8,524 bases of DNA, taken from NCBI GenBank assembly GCA_937901055.1, contig CALCGO010000617.1, positions 1 through 8,524 on the forward strand, read 5' to 3'. Source of the DNA: an uncultured Rhodobacterales bacterium. GTDB taxonomy: Bacteria > Pseudomonadota > Alphaproteobacteria > Rhodobacterales > Rhodobacteraceae. This document shows, one piece after another, positions 1-7,105 of the stretch. Positions within the stretch are counted from its first letter, which is position 1; each line of letters starts with the position of its first letter. Made by a program: the position numbers and the translations under genes. The notes beneath the pieces are model-generated. The model was not told the DNA's origin. It did no database searches and saw nothing but the letters and a program-made list of their open reading frames with translations.

Positions 1-34
1 AAACTTTTTTGGCAATTGCGCCTATACCCAGCAT
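1..34 (-). CDS. secA: SecA preprotein translocase ATPase, first 11 codons only
   Basis: Reading the minus strand from the ATG at 34-32 gives MLGIGAIAKKV before the window ends. This matches the conserved start of alphaproteobacterial SecA (MLG-G--A-KVFG type). SecA is the cytoplasmic ATPase that drives unfolded preproteins through SecYEG. Only the extreme N-terminus is present, so no ATPase motif can be checked. A weak purine-rich stretch (GACGGG on the minus strand) lies just upstream of the ATG. The identification is supported by context: in Rhodobacterales secA is commonly divergent from a secreted PPIase-argJ-mutT cluster, which is what follows here. The call rests on 11 residues plus remembered synteny; the next few hundred bases to the left would settle it. 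Confidence 0.8.
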   Translation of the reverse strand, partial: MLGIGAIAKKV

Positions 35-192
35 TAAATACCCGTCTTTCTTCCTGTCATGTCCGCGCGAATCCGCCGAACTATTCATTTCCTTTGGTCT
101 GTCGTCATAACTGGTGACGCAAGTGCTTGTTTAGCTGTCTGTGAACGCGTAAATGGACTCATATGACTGCCTGCACCCAAAGGGTCGGAATT

Positions 193-221
193 GATGTAAG
201 CGGCGCATTAGGCAGTGTCAA
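193..221 (-). promoter_or_regulatory. Candidate sigma-70 promoter for secA
   Basis: On the minus strand a perfect TTGACA -35 box lies at 221-216. It is followed after 17 bases by TACATC at 198-193, a 3/6 match to TATAAT. A well-conserved -35 with a loose -10 is usual in alphaproteobacteria. Transcription would start near 186, leaving a secA leader of about 150 bases. No convincing plus-strand promoter for the PPIase gene was found in the same 35-295 spacer, though one must be there or further left. Confidence 0.4.
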
Positions 222-295
222 CGGCACCTCGCAAATGGGCGGGGTAACAAATTGGTAAATAAGCGCGTTTTTTGCGCAACAACGGGAGAATTTAT

Positions 296-1135
296 ATGCG
301 TAATCTATTGGCTGCGGGCGCGATTGCCTGCTTTGCTGTGACACCGGTATTGGCACAGGACGCGGAAGTTAACGCCGAAACGGTCGTTGCCGTGGTGAAC
401 GGAACCGAGATTACGATGGGTCATGTGATCCTGTTGCGTACCCAGTTGCCGGAACAGTATTTGACAGCGCCGGACGACATTTTGTTTGAGGGTATTCTTG
501 AGCAGCTAATTGATCAGACATTGCTGGGCGATACGGTTGGCGAAGATTCTCTTGAACTGCGTTTGACGCTGGAAAACGAAGCACGCGCCCTTCGCGCGGC
601 TATGGCGATTGACGATGTGATCAGTCAGGCATTTTCGGACGAGGCAATAGCGGCTGCATATGACGAAGCTTACGGCGATCTGCCGGCTGAGCCTGAGTTT
701 AACGCCAGCCACATTCTGGTCGAAACCGAGGAAGAAGCCGAGGCTTTGATCGTGGCACTTAACGACGGTGCAGATTTTGCCGAGCTGGCCAAAGAAAAAT
801 CAACTGGCCCTTCTGGCCCCAACGGTGGCGAGCTGGGTTGGTTTGGTCTTGGCATGATGGTTCCGCCATTTGAAGAAGCAGTGCTTGGTATGGAAGTCGG
901 GCAGATCTCGGCTGCCGTGCAGACGCAGTTTGGCTGGCACGTTCTGATCTTGAACGACGCACGCGATGTTCCTCCGCCAGCTTTGGAAACGGTGATCGGT
1001 GAACTCACACAATCACTTCAGCAAGTGGCACTCGATGCGAAGGTTAACGATTTGCGAGCCGGTGCTGAGGTTGAAACTATGGTTGAGGGTATTGATCCGG
1101 CTATGATCAAAAACCTCGAATTGCTTGATCAGTAA
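296..1135 (+). CDS. Secreted parvulin-type peptidyl-prolyl cis-trans isomerase
   Basis: This 279-residue protein should catalyse proline cis-trans isomerisation and assist folding of exported proteins in the periplasm. Residues 1-20 form a signal peptide (MRN, hydrophobic core, VLA|QDA signal peptidase I site). Residues 24-125 are a SurA/PrsA-like N-terminal helical region. Residues about 136-222 are the PpiC/rotamase domain, with the family hallmarks HILV at 139-142, GGELGWF at 177-183, and the terminal GWHV with H215. A helical tail of about 55 residues follows. The ATG at 296 is chosen because GGGAG (284-288) sits 7 bases upstream and because it puts the signal peptide at the N-terminus. 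There is a single PPIase domain, as in PrsA-type foldases, rather than the two of E. coli SurA. It lies divergent from secA and 12 bases upstream of argJ. Confidence 0.9.
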   Translation: MRNLLAAGAIACFAVTPVLAQDAEVNAETVVAVVNGTEITMGHVILLRTQLPEQYLTAPDDILFEGILEQLIDQTLLGDTVGEDSLELRLTLENEARALRAAMAIDDVISQAFSDEAIAAAYDEAYGDLPAEPEFNASHILVETEEEAEALIVALNDGADFAELAKEKSTGPSGPNGGELGWFGLGMMVPPFEEAVLGMEVGQISAAVQTQFGWHVLILNDARDVPPPALETVIGELTQSLQQVALDAKVNDLRAGAEVETMVEGIDPAMIKNLELLDQ

Positions 1136-1147
1136 AGGATAAACGGC

Positions 1148-2389
1148 ATGTCTGATATTTCACCCCTAGCGCCCAAAAGCGGGTTTCCGAAGTTACCAGT
1201 GATTGACGGTGTGCGCTTTGCCGCTGTTGAAGCTGGGGTGAAGTATACAGGCAGGCTGGATGTCATGCTGGCCGAAATCGCCGAGGGCAGTGCGATTGCA
1301 GGGACGTTCACACGTTCCAAAACGCGCGCGGCCCCGGTGCTTTGGTGCCAGGAAAATCTGGCGATGGGCGCACAAGCTGGTGGGTCGGCCATTCTGGTAA
1401 ACTCTGGCAACGCAAACGCATTTACGGGCAATAACGGGCACGATAGTGTTGAGACGATCGCGAATGCCACCGCTGAAACGCTGGGGATAAATCCTCGCAA
1501 TGTTTTCTTGGCTTCGACGGGTGTAATCGGTGAACCGCTTCCTTCGAAAAAAATAACAGACGTTATGGGCCAGCTTCGTGATGGTTTGGACGCGGCCAAC
1601 GCCGAAGATGCGGCGCGGGCGATTATGACGACCGATACCTATACGAAAGGGGCGAAAGCCTCGGTCGAGCTGGATAATGTTACAGTTCAGATCGCCGGTT
1701 TCGCCAAGGGCTCTGGCATGATCGCGCCGGACATGGCGACGATGCTGGTGTTTGTGTTTACGGATGCGAAAATCAGCCAAAGTGTTTTGCAGGAGATCGT
1801 ATCTGGCGCAACCGTGACGACCTTTAACAGCATCACAGTCGATAGTGATACTTCTACATCCGATAGTCTGGTTGTAGCCGCGACAGGCAAAATTGCGATG
1901 GACGAGATTACTTCGGTGTCTGATCCGCGCGTGGCTGCTTTTGCCGATGCATTGCGCGGCGTGATGCTGGAGTTGGCACATCTAGTGGTGCGAGACGGTG
2001 AAGGCGCGACCAAGTTTATTGAAATAACCGTGAATGGTGCGGAAAGCGACGCAGCAGCAAAAACCGTTGGGCTTTCGATTGCGAATTCACCGCTTGTTAA
2101 GACCGCTTTTGCTGGCGAAGACCCCAATTGGGGTCGGATCGTAATGGCGATTGGTAAAGCAGGCGAGGCGGCTGATCGGGACAAATTGGCGATCTCGTTT
2201 GGCGATATTCTGGTGGCTGAAAAGGGCTGGGTTTCGCCTGATTATCGCGAAGATGACGGGGCGGAATATATGAAGGGCCAAGACCTGAATGTAACCGTTG
2301 ATCTGGGCGTTGGCAGCGGGTCTGCAACTGTTTGGACCTGTGATCTGACGCATCAGTACATCACTATCAACGCTGACTACCGTTCATGA
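1148..2389 (+). CDS. argJ: Bifunctional ornithine acetyltransferase / N-acetylglutamate synthase
   Basis: ArgJ moves the acetyl group from N-acetylornithine to glutamate, closing the acetyl cycle of arginine biosynthesis; bifunctional members also make N-acetylglutamate from acetyl-CoA. The 413 residues are the normal family length. Visible landmarks are SGNANAFTG (86-94), STGVIGEPLP (123-132), KGSGMIAP (187-194), and the self-cleavage site MATML, in which T198 is the expected N-terminal nucleophile of the beta chain. Then come NSITVDSDTSTSDS (227-240), the GEDPNWGR region, and the conserved C-terminal end with DLGVGSGSATVWTCDLT. AAGGA (1135-1139) overlaps the PPIase stop codon and is 8 bases from the ATG, so the two genes are almost certainly co-transcribed. 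Whether it also accepts acetyl-CoA cannot be told from sequence alone. Confidence 0.97.
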   Translation: MSDISPLAPKSGFPKLPVIDGVRFAAVEAGVKYTGRLDVMLAEIAEGSAIAGTFTRSKTRAAPVLWCQENLAMGAQAGGSAILVNSGNANAFTGNNGHDSVETIANATAETLGINPRNVFLASTGVIGEPLPSKKITDVMGQLRDGLDAANAEDAARAIMTTDTYTKGAKASVELDNVTVQIAGFAKGSGMIAPDMATMLVFVFTDAKISQSVLQEIVSGATVTTFNSITVDSDTSTSDSLVVAATGKIAMDEITSVSDPRVAAFADALRGVMLELAHLVVRDGEGATKFIEITVNGAESDAAAKTVGLSIANSPLVKTAFAGEDPNWGRIVMAIGKAGEAADRDKLAISFGDILVAEKGWVSPDYREDDGAEYMKGQDLNVTVDLGVGSGSATVWTCDLTHQYITINADYRS

Positions 2390-2784
2390 AAACACTGTTG
2401 GTTTCTGCCGTAGCGTTGATTGACGCTGATGGTCGTGTGCTGCTGGCGCAACGACCCGAGGGGAAATCGATGGCGGGCCTGTGGGAATTCCCCGGCGGCA
2501 AAGTAGAGGCTGGCGAAACTCCAGAAGTCGCTTTGATCCGTGAGCTGCAAGAAGAACTAGGGATTGATACATGGGAAAGCTGTCTGGCTCCGCTGACGTT
2601 TGCCTCCCATTCCTATGATGATTTCCATTTGTTGATGCCGCTGTTTGCGTGTCGTAAGTGGAAGGGGACGCCGCAACCGCAGGAAGGGCAGGCGTTGAAA
2701 TGGGTGCGTGCGAACAAGCTGCGTGATTATCCAATGCCGCCTGCCGATATACCGCTGATCCCGATTTTGCGGGACTGGCTTTAA
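2386..2784 (+). CDS. mutT: MutT-type Nudix hydrolase (8-oxo-dGTP diphosphatase family)
   Basis: This 132-residue protein is the usual MutT length. MutT hydrolyses 8-oxo-dGTP to the monophosphate, cleaning the nucleotide pool and preventing A:T to C:G transversions. The Nudix box is complete: G38, E44, R52-E53, E56-E57, G59 fit GX5EX7REUXEEXGU exactly. The WEFPGGKVEAGE segment (33-44) and the preceding LLAQRPEGKSMAGLW (19-33) are typical of true MutT rather than generic Nudix enzymes. Its ATG overlaps the argJ stop as ATGA, and no separate Shine-Dalgarno is obvious, suggesting translational coupling. Its TAA interlocks with the stop codon of the convergent exporter gene. A different nucleotide substrate remains possible. 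Confidence 0.93.
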   Translation: MKTLLVSAVALIDADGRVLLAQRPEGKSMAGLWEFPGGKVEAGETPEVALIRELQEELGIDTWESCLAPLTFASHSYDDFHLLMPLFACRKWKGTPQPQEGQALKWVRANKLRDYPMPPADIPLIPILRDWL

Positions 2785-5066
2785 CGCTTGCCTTTAAGCA
2801 GGCTGTAAAGGCCGGGTAGCACGAATATATCGAATATAAAGGCGATGAAAATCGTCACGCTGGTCAAGAAACCCAACTGACGATTAACCTCGAATCCGCT
2901 GAACATCAAAATCGAAAACCCAAGGCCGAGCGCTAAGGTGGTCGTTAAAACCCCGGGTATCACGTTGCGCAAAACGGTGCGAACGCCCGCGCGCGATTGC
3001 GTGTGTTTGCCGCGTGCTAGGGCATAGAGAATGTGGATAGTGTCATCGACCACAATGCCGAACGTGATGGCGGCGATGATCGAAGCCGCCATGCCCACTT
3101 CGCCGTTAATCCAGACCCATAAACCGAGCGACGCCATTGCTGGCAGGAAGTTTGGCAGGATCGACAAAATGGCCAGTATTGATGATCGTAGGAACAGGCC
3201 AATCAGTATGGATACAACCAGCATGGCAAGGGCCGATCCGATAAGCATGTTGTGAGTGTTCACCTCGGATAAATATGCGGTCATCACACCCACGCCGGAC
3301 ATTCTGGCTGTATCAGGGGTGAATCCCATCGCGACGGTTTTGGTTTCGATTTTTGCGCTTAGGTCACGTACGCCTGCCGCAGAAATTCGCGGTAACATGA
3401 TCTTCAGATGGAGTTGCGTGAAATCGTCAGCATAAAAGCCGACATAGTCACTTCCACTTCCCGCGCCAGTTCGCACGCAGTAGTTCAGCATTTTCTGTGG
3501 AACATCCAGAATTGCACCCTCGTAGGGTGGCTGGCGGTGATCTAAGCAATCTTGAATAAGCGGGATGGGGCTGAAAACGTCCCCAACCGGATTTTGCAAT
3601 TTGATCCATTCGACCAGTTCGATCACATTGGCGATGGCGTTGGGCTGGATCAATTCACCTTCTTCATACTTCAACACGATATCGATAGAATTATACCACC
3701 CGAAAGTTTCGGTAATATTGTTGATGTTAACCAGAAGCGGGTGGTCCGACGGAAAATTGTTGGTGATCTGATCGTCGAAAACGATACGTGTCAGCCCAGT
3801 CAACGCCGCCAATGAAAGTACCGAGACAATCAAAGCGTTGCGGATTGGCGCTGCTGCCCACGCGTTGGCGAACCAGCGGGAAATGGCACGGATGCGGTCG
3901 TCGCGGATCATCAACTCGGTCCGTTTGGATTTGAGCGCGATTGGCGCAACCAGCAGCGATAAAAACAGCGAAAATACGAGTCCGATTGCGACGAGGTTTC
4001 CCATAGCTTTGAATGCAGGGGCATCGGCCCAGTTAAGGGAAAGGAACCCGACGGTGGTTGTGATATGCGCCAGAGTTACGGGAACTGTCAGCTTACGAAA
4101 GCTCGATAGGATAATCGTGTGGGATCGCTGGAAAGGCAGTCGTCGTTGTCGTTGTCCCATCGCGTGGACGACATGAATAAGGCTGGCAACGGTCAGGGTG
4201 AACACGATTGAGAAGGAAGAGGCTGAACCAGCGGCGAAGACATAACCGCTCCAACCTGCAACTCCTTGGGTTAGTAGCACCGACATGCCTGCGATCACCA
4301 ACACAGACAGCGTTACGCGTAGATTACCGAACGCAAATAGCAACACGAGGAAGTTGACGAAAGCGGTGGCAGGAAACAGGTATCGGCTGTCTTGCGCAAA
4401 TGCCTCACGCAGGGCCTCGAAAGTGGTGACGTTGCCAACGATGGAGATTTGCAGATTTGGATATTTCGCGCGCATATGGGCGATCAGCTCCACTTGTTCG
4501 GCGTAGGCTGCGATTAAGGCTGGGTCGCTTTGATCCGGATGCTCCAGCGACAGGATAACGATCGTCGCACTTTGATCTTCGTTAAAGAAATAGGCACTTA
4601 AGGCGGGATGATCCTTTGCCAGAAACTGCACGTCTTCCAAAGGTGTGAACTCAGTTGGATAGCCGAGTGCGGGTAAAGTGGCCGTGGGCGAACCAAGCGC
4701 CGTAATATAATCTATATATAACGGGTGGTCTGGGTCTTGCAGAATTTCGGAAAGATACCGTTCTGCCTCTAAAAGATGTAAAGGTGCACCGGATTGGCCC
4801 GCATCAAGTGCGATAAGGGTCGCGGCCGATTTCCCGAATGCTTCGCGGTATTCTTCCAGCTTTTGACGGTGGACATTGTCATCACTGAAAAACAATAAAG
4901 GATCATTGGAATTCTTAACGTCCAGCGCGGCAGAGCCGATAAGGACGATGAATATGGCAACAATAGACAGGCTGTAACGGCGATGCTGATAAGCCCAGCG
5001 TTGGGCTTTGAAAATCCATCGCAATATCCGCACCCAAATGCCCAAAGCAGCCCCTTTGCCGATCAT
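2781..5066 (-). CDS. RND-superfamily (MMPL-type) exporter, 12 TM, substrate unknown
   Basis: This 761-residue inner-membrane protein has the duplicated RND plan. TM1 (about 32-51) is followed by a large periplasmic loop (about 52-228) and TM2-TM6 (about 229-378); TM7 (about 409-430) is followed by a second loop (431-606) and TM8-TM12 (about 607-757). TM10 carries GIVVDDTIHILYAL with D674 and D675, the proton-relay acids of MMPL/RND pumps. The equivalent stretch in TM4 reads TVASLIHVVHAM, so A294 and S295 replace the acids. The length and the absence of a partner fusion protein or TolC gene suggest a lipid or hydrophobic-compound exporter (COG1033-like) rather than an AcrB-type drug pump. Start: ATG at 5066-5064; a TTG directly upstream is possible. 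Neither has a good Shine-Dalgarno, so the start is uncertain. Monocistronic and divergent from pgl. Confidence 0.88.
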   Translation of the reverse strand: MIGKGAALGIWVRILRWIFKAQRWAYQHRRYSLSIVAIFIVLIGSAALDVKNSNDPLLFFSDDNVHRQKLEEYREAFGKSAATLIALDAGQSGAPLHLLEAERYLSEILQDPDHPLYIDYITALGSPTATLPALGYPTEFTPLEDVQFLAKDHPALSAYFFNEDQSATIVILSLEHPDQSDPALIAAYAEQVELIAHMRAKYPNLQISIVGNVTTFEALREAFAQDSRYLFPATAFVNFLVLLFAFGNLRVTLSVLVIAGMSVLLTQGVAGWSGYVFAAGSASSFSIVFTLTVASLIHVVHAMGQRQRRLPFQRSHTIILSSFRKLTVPVTLAHITTTVGFLSLNWADAPAFKAMGNLVAIGLVFSLFLSLLVAPIALKSKRTELMIRDDRIRAISRWFANAWAAAPIRNALIVSVLSLAALTGLTRIVFDDQITNNFPSDHPLLVNINNITETFGWYNSIDIVLKYEEGELIQPNAIANVIELVEWIKLQNPVGDVFSPIPLIQDCLDHRQPPYEGAILDVPQKMLNYCVRTGAGSGSDYVGFYADDFTQLHLKIMLPRISAAGVRDLSAKIETKTVAMGFTPDTARMSGVGVMTAYLSEVNTHNMLIGSALAMLVVSILIGLFLRSSILAILSILPNFLPAMASLGLWVWINGEVGMAASIIAAITFGIVVDDTIHILYALARGKHTQSRAGVRTVLRNVIPGVLTTTLALGLGFSILMFSGFEVNRQLGFLTSVTIFIAFIFDIFVLPGLYSLLKGKR

Positions 5067-5194
5067 CAAATTTCGCAGTGGAATGACCCCTGCAGGCGTT
5101 TAGGGTATTAGCGAAAACCGGATATGAAGCAAGGCTTCGAGGCGAATAATGTAGCTAATTGTAATCTTCGGCAGGATTTGTCGCATACTTCTGG

Positions 5195-5223
5195 ATGACG
5201 GGGTGCAAAACACGCCGTATAAC
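5195..5223 (+). promoter_or_regulatory. Candidate sigma-70 promoter for pgl-aroQ
   Basis: ATGACG (5195-5200, 4/6 to TTGACA) and TATAAC (5218-5223, 5/6 to TATAAT) are separated by an ideal 17 bases. Transcription would begin near 5230, giving a leader of about 19 bases that contains the pgl Shine-Dalgarno. This also argues against an upstream in-frame ATG at 5195 as the start of pgl. Confidence 0.5.
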
Positions 5224-5248
5224 GCTGCAAACAGTATTAGGACACACA

Positions 5249-5938
5249 ATGCCAGATTTCTTGCAATACCCCGACCGTGAAACACTGATGGAAAACATTG
5301 CCGAGGATGTGGCTGACCAATTAGGGGCCGCAATTACCGCGCGTGGTTCAGCAACGCTCGCCGTGCCGGGTGGGACAACGCCCGCGCCGTTTCTTACGTT
5401 GCTATCCAAAACCGACATTGATTGGTCAAAGGTGCGCGTGATGCTGACGGACGAACGCTTCGTGCCGGAATCGTCCGAGCGTTCTAACACCCGCCTCTTG
5501 CGTGAAACTTTGATGCAAAATAATGCGGCTGCCGCGCAGTTGGTTCCATTTTACAAACGTGCCGATAATCCGGAGGATGTTTTGGGCGAGCTGACTACAG
5601 CAATCTCGAGCGCCCTTCCGCTCGATGTTTGTGTGCTAGGCATGGGGGAGGATATGCACACCGCCAGCCTATTCCCCGAAGCGGATCGTTTGAACGAAGG
5701 GCTGGATTTGAAAAGTACCGCAGTGCTGCTGCCAATGCGTGCCCCTGGCGCACCGGAGCCTCGGCTAACGTTAACAGCTCCGGTTCTGCGGGCGGCGCGG
5801 AATATTCATATTTTGATTGCGGGCGAAGGCAAGAAATCCGCTTTTGAAGCTGCGATGGTTGCGGGCCCCGCAAGCGAAGCCCCGATCCGCGTAGTTCTGG
5901 ATGCACCCAATCAGGTTGATGTGCATTATGCTGACTAG
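5249..5938 (+). CDS. pgl: 6-phosphogluconolactonase
   Basis: Pgl hydrolyses 6-phosphogluconolactone to 6-phosphogluconate, the second step of the oxidative pentose phosphate and Entner-Doudoroff routes, in the cytosol. The 229 residues match the DevB/Pgl family length. Motifs in order are AVPGGTTPAPF (38-48, phosphate-binding loop), LTDERFVP (66-73), SNTRLLRE (79-86), and LGMGEDMHTASLFPE (130-144), which includes the likely catalytic H137. The family's common GMGxDGHTASLFPG has M in place of the second G here, a variant I recall from alphaproteobacteria. ATG 5249 is chosen because AGGA (5239-5242) lies 6 bases upstream and the protein then starts at the family's usual place. zwf, its usual neighbour, is absent on both sides. 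aroQ follows 33 bases downstream on the same strand. Confidence 0.93.
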   Translation: MPDFLQYPDRETLMENIAEDVADQLGAAITARGSATLAVPGGTTPAPFLTLLSKTDIDWSKVRVMLTDERFVPESSERSNTRLLRETLMQNNAAAAQLVPFYKRADNPEDVLGELTTAISSALPLDVCVLGMGEDMHTASLFPEADRLNEGLDLKSTAVLLPMRAPGAPEPRLTLTAPVLRAARNIHILIAGEGKKSAFEAAMVAGPASEAPIRVVLDAPNQVDVHYAD

Positions 5939-5971
5939 CCTATTCCTTCAATTTCGGTAAAGATTATAACC

Positions 5972-6409
5972 ATGAGCAAAACAATTTTCCTTTTGAACGG
6001 CCCCAACTTGAACCTGTTAGGTTTTCGTGAGCCAGAGATTTACGGCCATGACACGCTTGCCGATGTTGAAACGCGGTGTATGGCACATGCAGAAATTCTG
6101 GGTGTGACGCTTGATTTTCGCCAGTCTAATCACGAAGGCATTCTAGTGGACTGGATTCAGCAAGCGCGTGGCAAGGCTGATGCGATTATTCTGAATGCAG
6201 GGGCGTATACGCATACCTCGATCGCAATCCACGATGCGCTTAAGGCTTATGATGGCTACAAAATGGAATTGCACATCTCGGATCCCAAGCAGCGCGAGCT
6301 ATTTCGGCATATTTCCTACGTTGAACTGGCCTCCGACGGGATGATCGCGGGTAAGGGTGTGGACGGGTATGTTATGGCGATAGACGCCGTGATGGAAAGA
6401 ATCGCTTGA
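5972..6409 (+). CDS. aroQ: Type II 3-dehydroquinate dehydratase
   Basis: AroQ converts 3-dehydroquinate to 3-dehydroshikimate, step three of the shikimate pathway, as a cytosolic dodecamer in this family. All 145 residues align without gaps to the well-known Mycobacterium tuberculosis numbering: GPNLNLLG (10-17), R19, Y24 (catalytic, flexible lid), SNHEG (52-56), N75, H81, E99, H101 and R112 are all in place. Small differences are S103-D104 where S-N is usual, and H113-I114 where H-H is common. No strong Shine-Dalgarno is visible before the ATG; the 33-base gap after pgl suggests read-through transcription. The 3' end of the gene overlaps the -35 box of the yhhQ promoter. Confidence 0.96.
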   Translation: MSKTIFLLNGPNLNLLGFREPEIYGHDTLADVETRCMAHAEILGVTLDFRQSNHEGILVDWIQQARGKADAIILNAGAYTHTSIAIHDALKAYDGYKMELHISDPKQRELFRHISYVELASDGMIAGKGVDGYVMAIDAVMERIA

Positions 6410-6421
6410 TTGCGCTATAAT
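6393..6421 (+). promoter_or_regulatory. Sigma-70 promoter for yhhQ
   Basis: A perfect TATAAT at 6416-6421 is preceded after 17 bases by TGGAAA at 6393-6398 (4/6 to TTGACA), inside the last codons of aroQ. The start point would be near 6428, giving a leader of about 66 bases. That is just enough to hold the preQ1 aptamer and the ribosome binding site. Confidence 0.55.
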
Positions 6422-6454
6422 CAACGCCTATATCGCCCGCACTGAAAACTGAAA

Positions 6455-6486
6455 CGAAGTCGCCGCTCCTTCTATAAAAAACGGAA
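6455..6486 (+). promoter_or_regulatory. preQ1-I riboswitch, Shine-Dalgarno inside the pseudoknot
   Basis: An H-type pseudoknot of preQ1-I form can be drawn in full. P1 is GAAG (6456-6459) with CTTC (6469-6472). U6460 and C6468 flank P1 where the ligand-contacting U and C of the Bacillus subtilis queC aptamer lie. P2 is CCG (6463-6465) with CGG (6482-6484). The A-rich loop UAUAAAAAAC (6473-6482) is, from memory, identical to positions 22-31 of the B. subtilis aptamer. The likely Shine-Dalgarno GGA (6483-6485) is 8 bases before the yhhQ ATG and has both G residues in P2. Ligand binding should therefore block translation. There is no room for an intrinsic terminator between aptamer and start codon. 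Confidence 0.87.
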
Positions 6487-6493
6487 TACAAAT

Positions 6494-7105
6494 ATGAAAC
6501 GTGGAATACTCATTGGCGTAATCGCCATGGCAGCCGTTGTTGTTGCCTCTAACATTCTAGTGCAATTCTTGCTCGGCGATTGGCTGACATGGGGTGCATT
6601 TACCTATCCTTTCGCATTCTTGGTCACAGATCTGATGAACCGTACTTACGGGGCACAGCAGGCACGCAAAGTTATTTTTGCGGGTTTTGTTGTGGGCGTG
6701 TTGTGCTCGCTTATCGGGACGCAAATCATATTGGAATTTGGCCCTGCAGTGACTTTGCGCATCGCGCTTGGTTCGGGCACGGCATTCCTTGTCGCGCAGC
6801 TTACCGACGTTCTGGTATTTGATCGCCTTCGCGAGGGAAGCTGGTGGCGCGCGCCGCTGGTGTCGTCGGTTGTTGGATCGTCCTTGGATACAGCGCTGTT
6901 TTTCACCATCGCATTCTCTGCAACGCTTGTGTTTATCGAGCCTGCGAATGACGTTAGCTGGGCTGGTGATATCTTGCCAATCCTTGGATTTGGGCCGATG
7001 GCGCCGCTTTGGGTTAGCCTTGGCGTAGCGGACTTTTTTGTCAAAATGTTGTTGGCGATGATCGCGCTCATACCATTTCGTGTGTTGTCCGCGCGGCTAT
7101 CATGA
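6494..7105 (+). CDS. yhhQ: Queuosine precursor transporter, VUT/DUF165 family
   Basis: This 203-residue integral membrane protein of the YhhQ (QPTR, COG1738) family imports a precursor of queuosine, the modified base at the wobble position of GUN-anticodon tRNAs. About six hydrophobic segments are seen: 4-27, 32-48, 58-80, 85-109, 120-148 and 160-197, the last probably two helices. Family motifs are ASNILVQF (18-25), TDLMNRTYGAQQARKV (45-60), AQLTDVLVFDRLR (101-113) and SSLDTALFFTIAF (129-141). The gene has its own promoter and a preQ1-I aptamer in its leader, so context agrees with the family call. Which precursor (preQ0, preQ1 or queuine) it carries cannot be read from sequence; the riboswitch type hints at preQ1 sensing. 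The de novo queC-queD-queE-queF genes are not in this window. Confidence 0.94.
   Translation: MKRGILIGVIAMAAVVVASNILVQFLLGDWLTWGAFTYPFAFLVTDLMNRTYGAQQARKVIFAGFVVGVLCSLIGTQIILEFGPAVTLRIALGSGTAFLVAQLTDVLVFDRLREGSWWRAPLVSSVVGSSLDTALFFTIAFSATLVFIEPANDVSWAGDILPILGFGPMAPLWVSLGVADFFVKMLLAMIALIPFRVLSARLS

Noticed and set aside
272..295. In-frame TTG start at 272 for the PPIase
   Set aside because: It would place eight polar residues before the signal peptide and ignores the good GGGAG site before the ATG at 296.
1129..1981. Long open frames antisense to argJ (up to 262 codons)
   Set aside because: They lie wholly opposite a certain gene, have no ribosome binding site or family resemblance, and show the odd composition of frame shadows.
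5126..5138. GAAGC-AAG-GCTTC inverted repeat in the exporter/pgl spacer, as an operator or terminator
   Set aside because: Only 5 bp with a 3-base loop and no T tract; a chance palindrome is likely and no second copy was seen.
5067..5160. Minus-strand promoter for the exporter (TTGCTT with TAATAC)
   Set aside because: Both boxes match only 3/6; too weak to report, although the gene must have a promoter in this spacer.
5195..5248. In-frame ATG at 5195 as the start of pgl
   Set aside because: It overlaps the likely -35 box, adds 18 residues not typical of the family, and lacks the AGGA site that the 5249 ATG has.
6473..6478. TATAAA just before yhhQ as a promoter -10 box
   Set aside because: There is no -35 at proper distance, a start point would fall at or near the ATG, and the bases are the A-rich loop of a well-formed preQ1-I aptamer.
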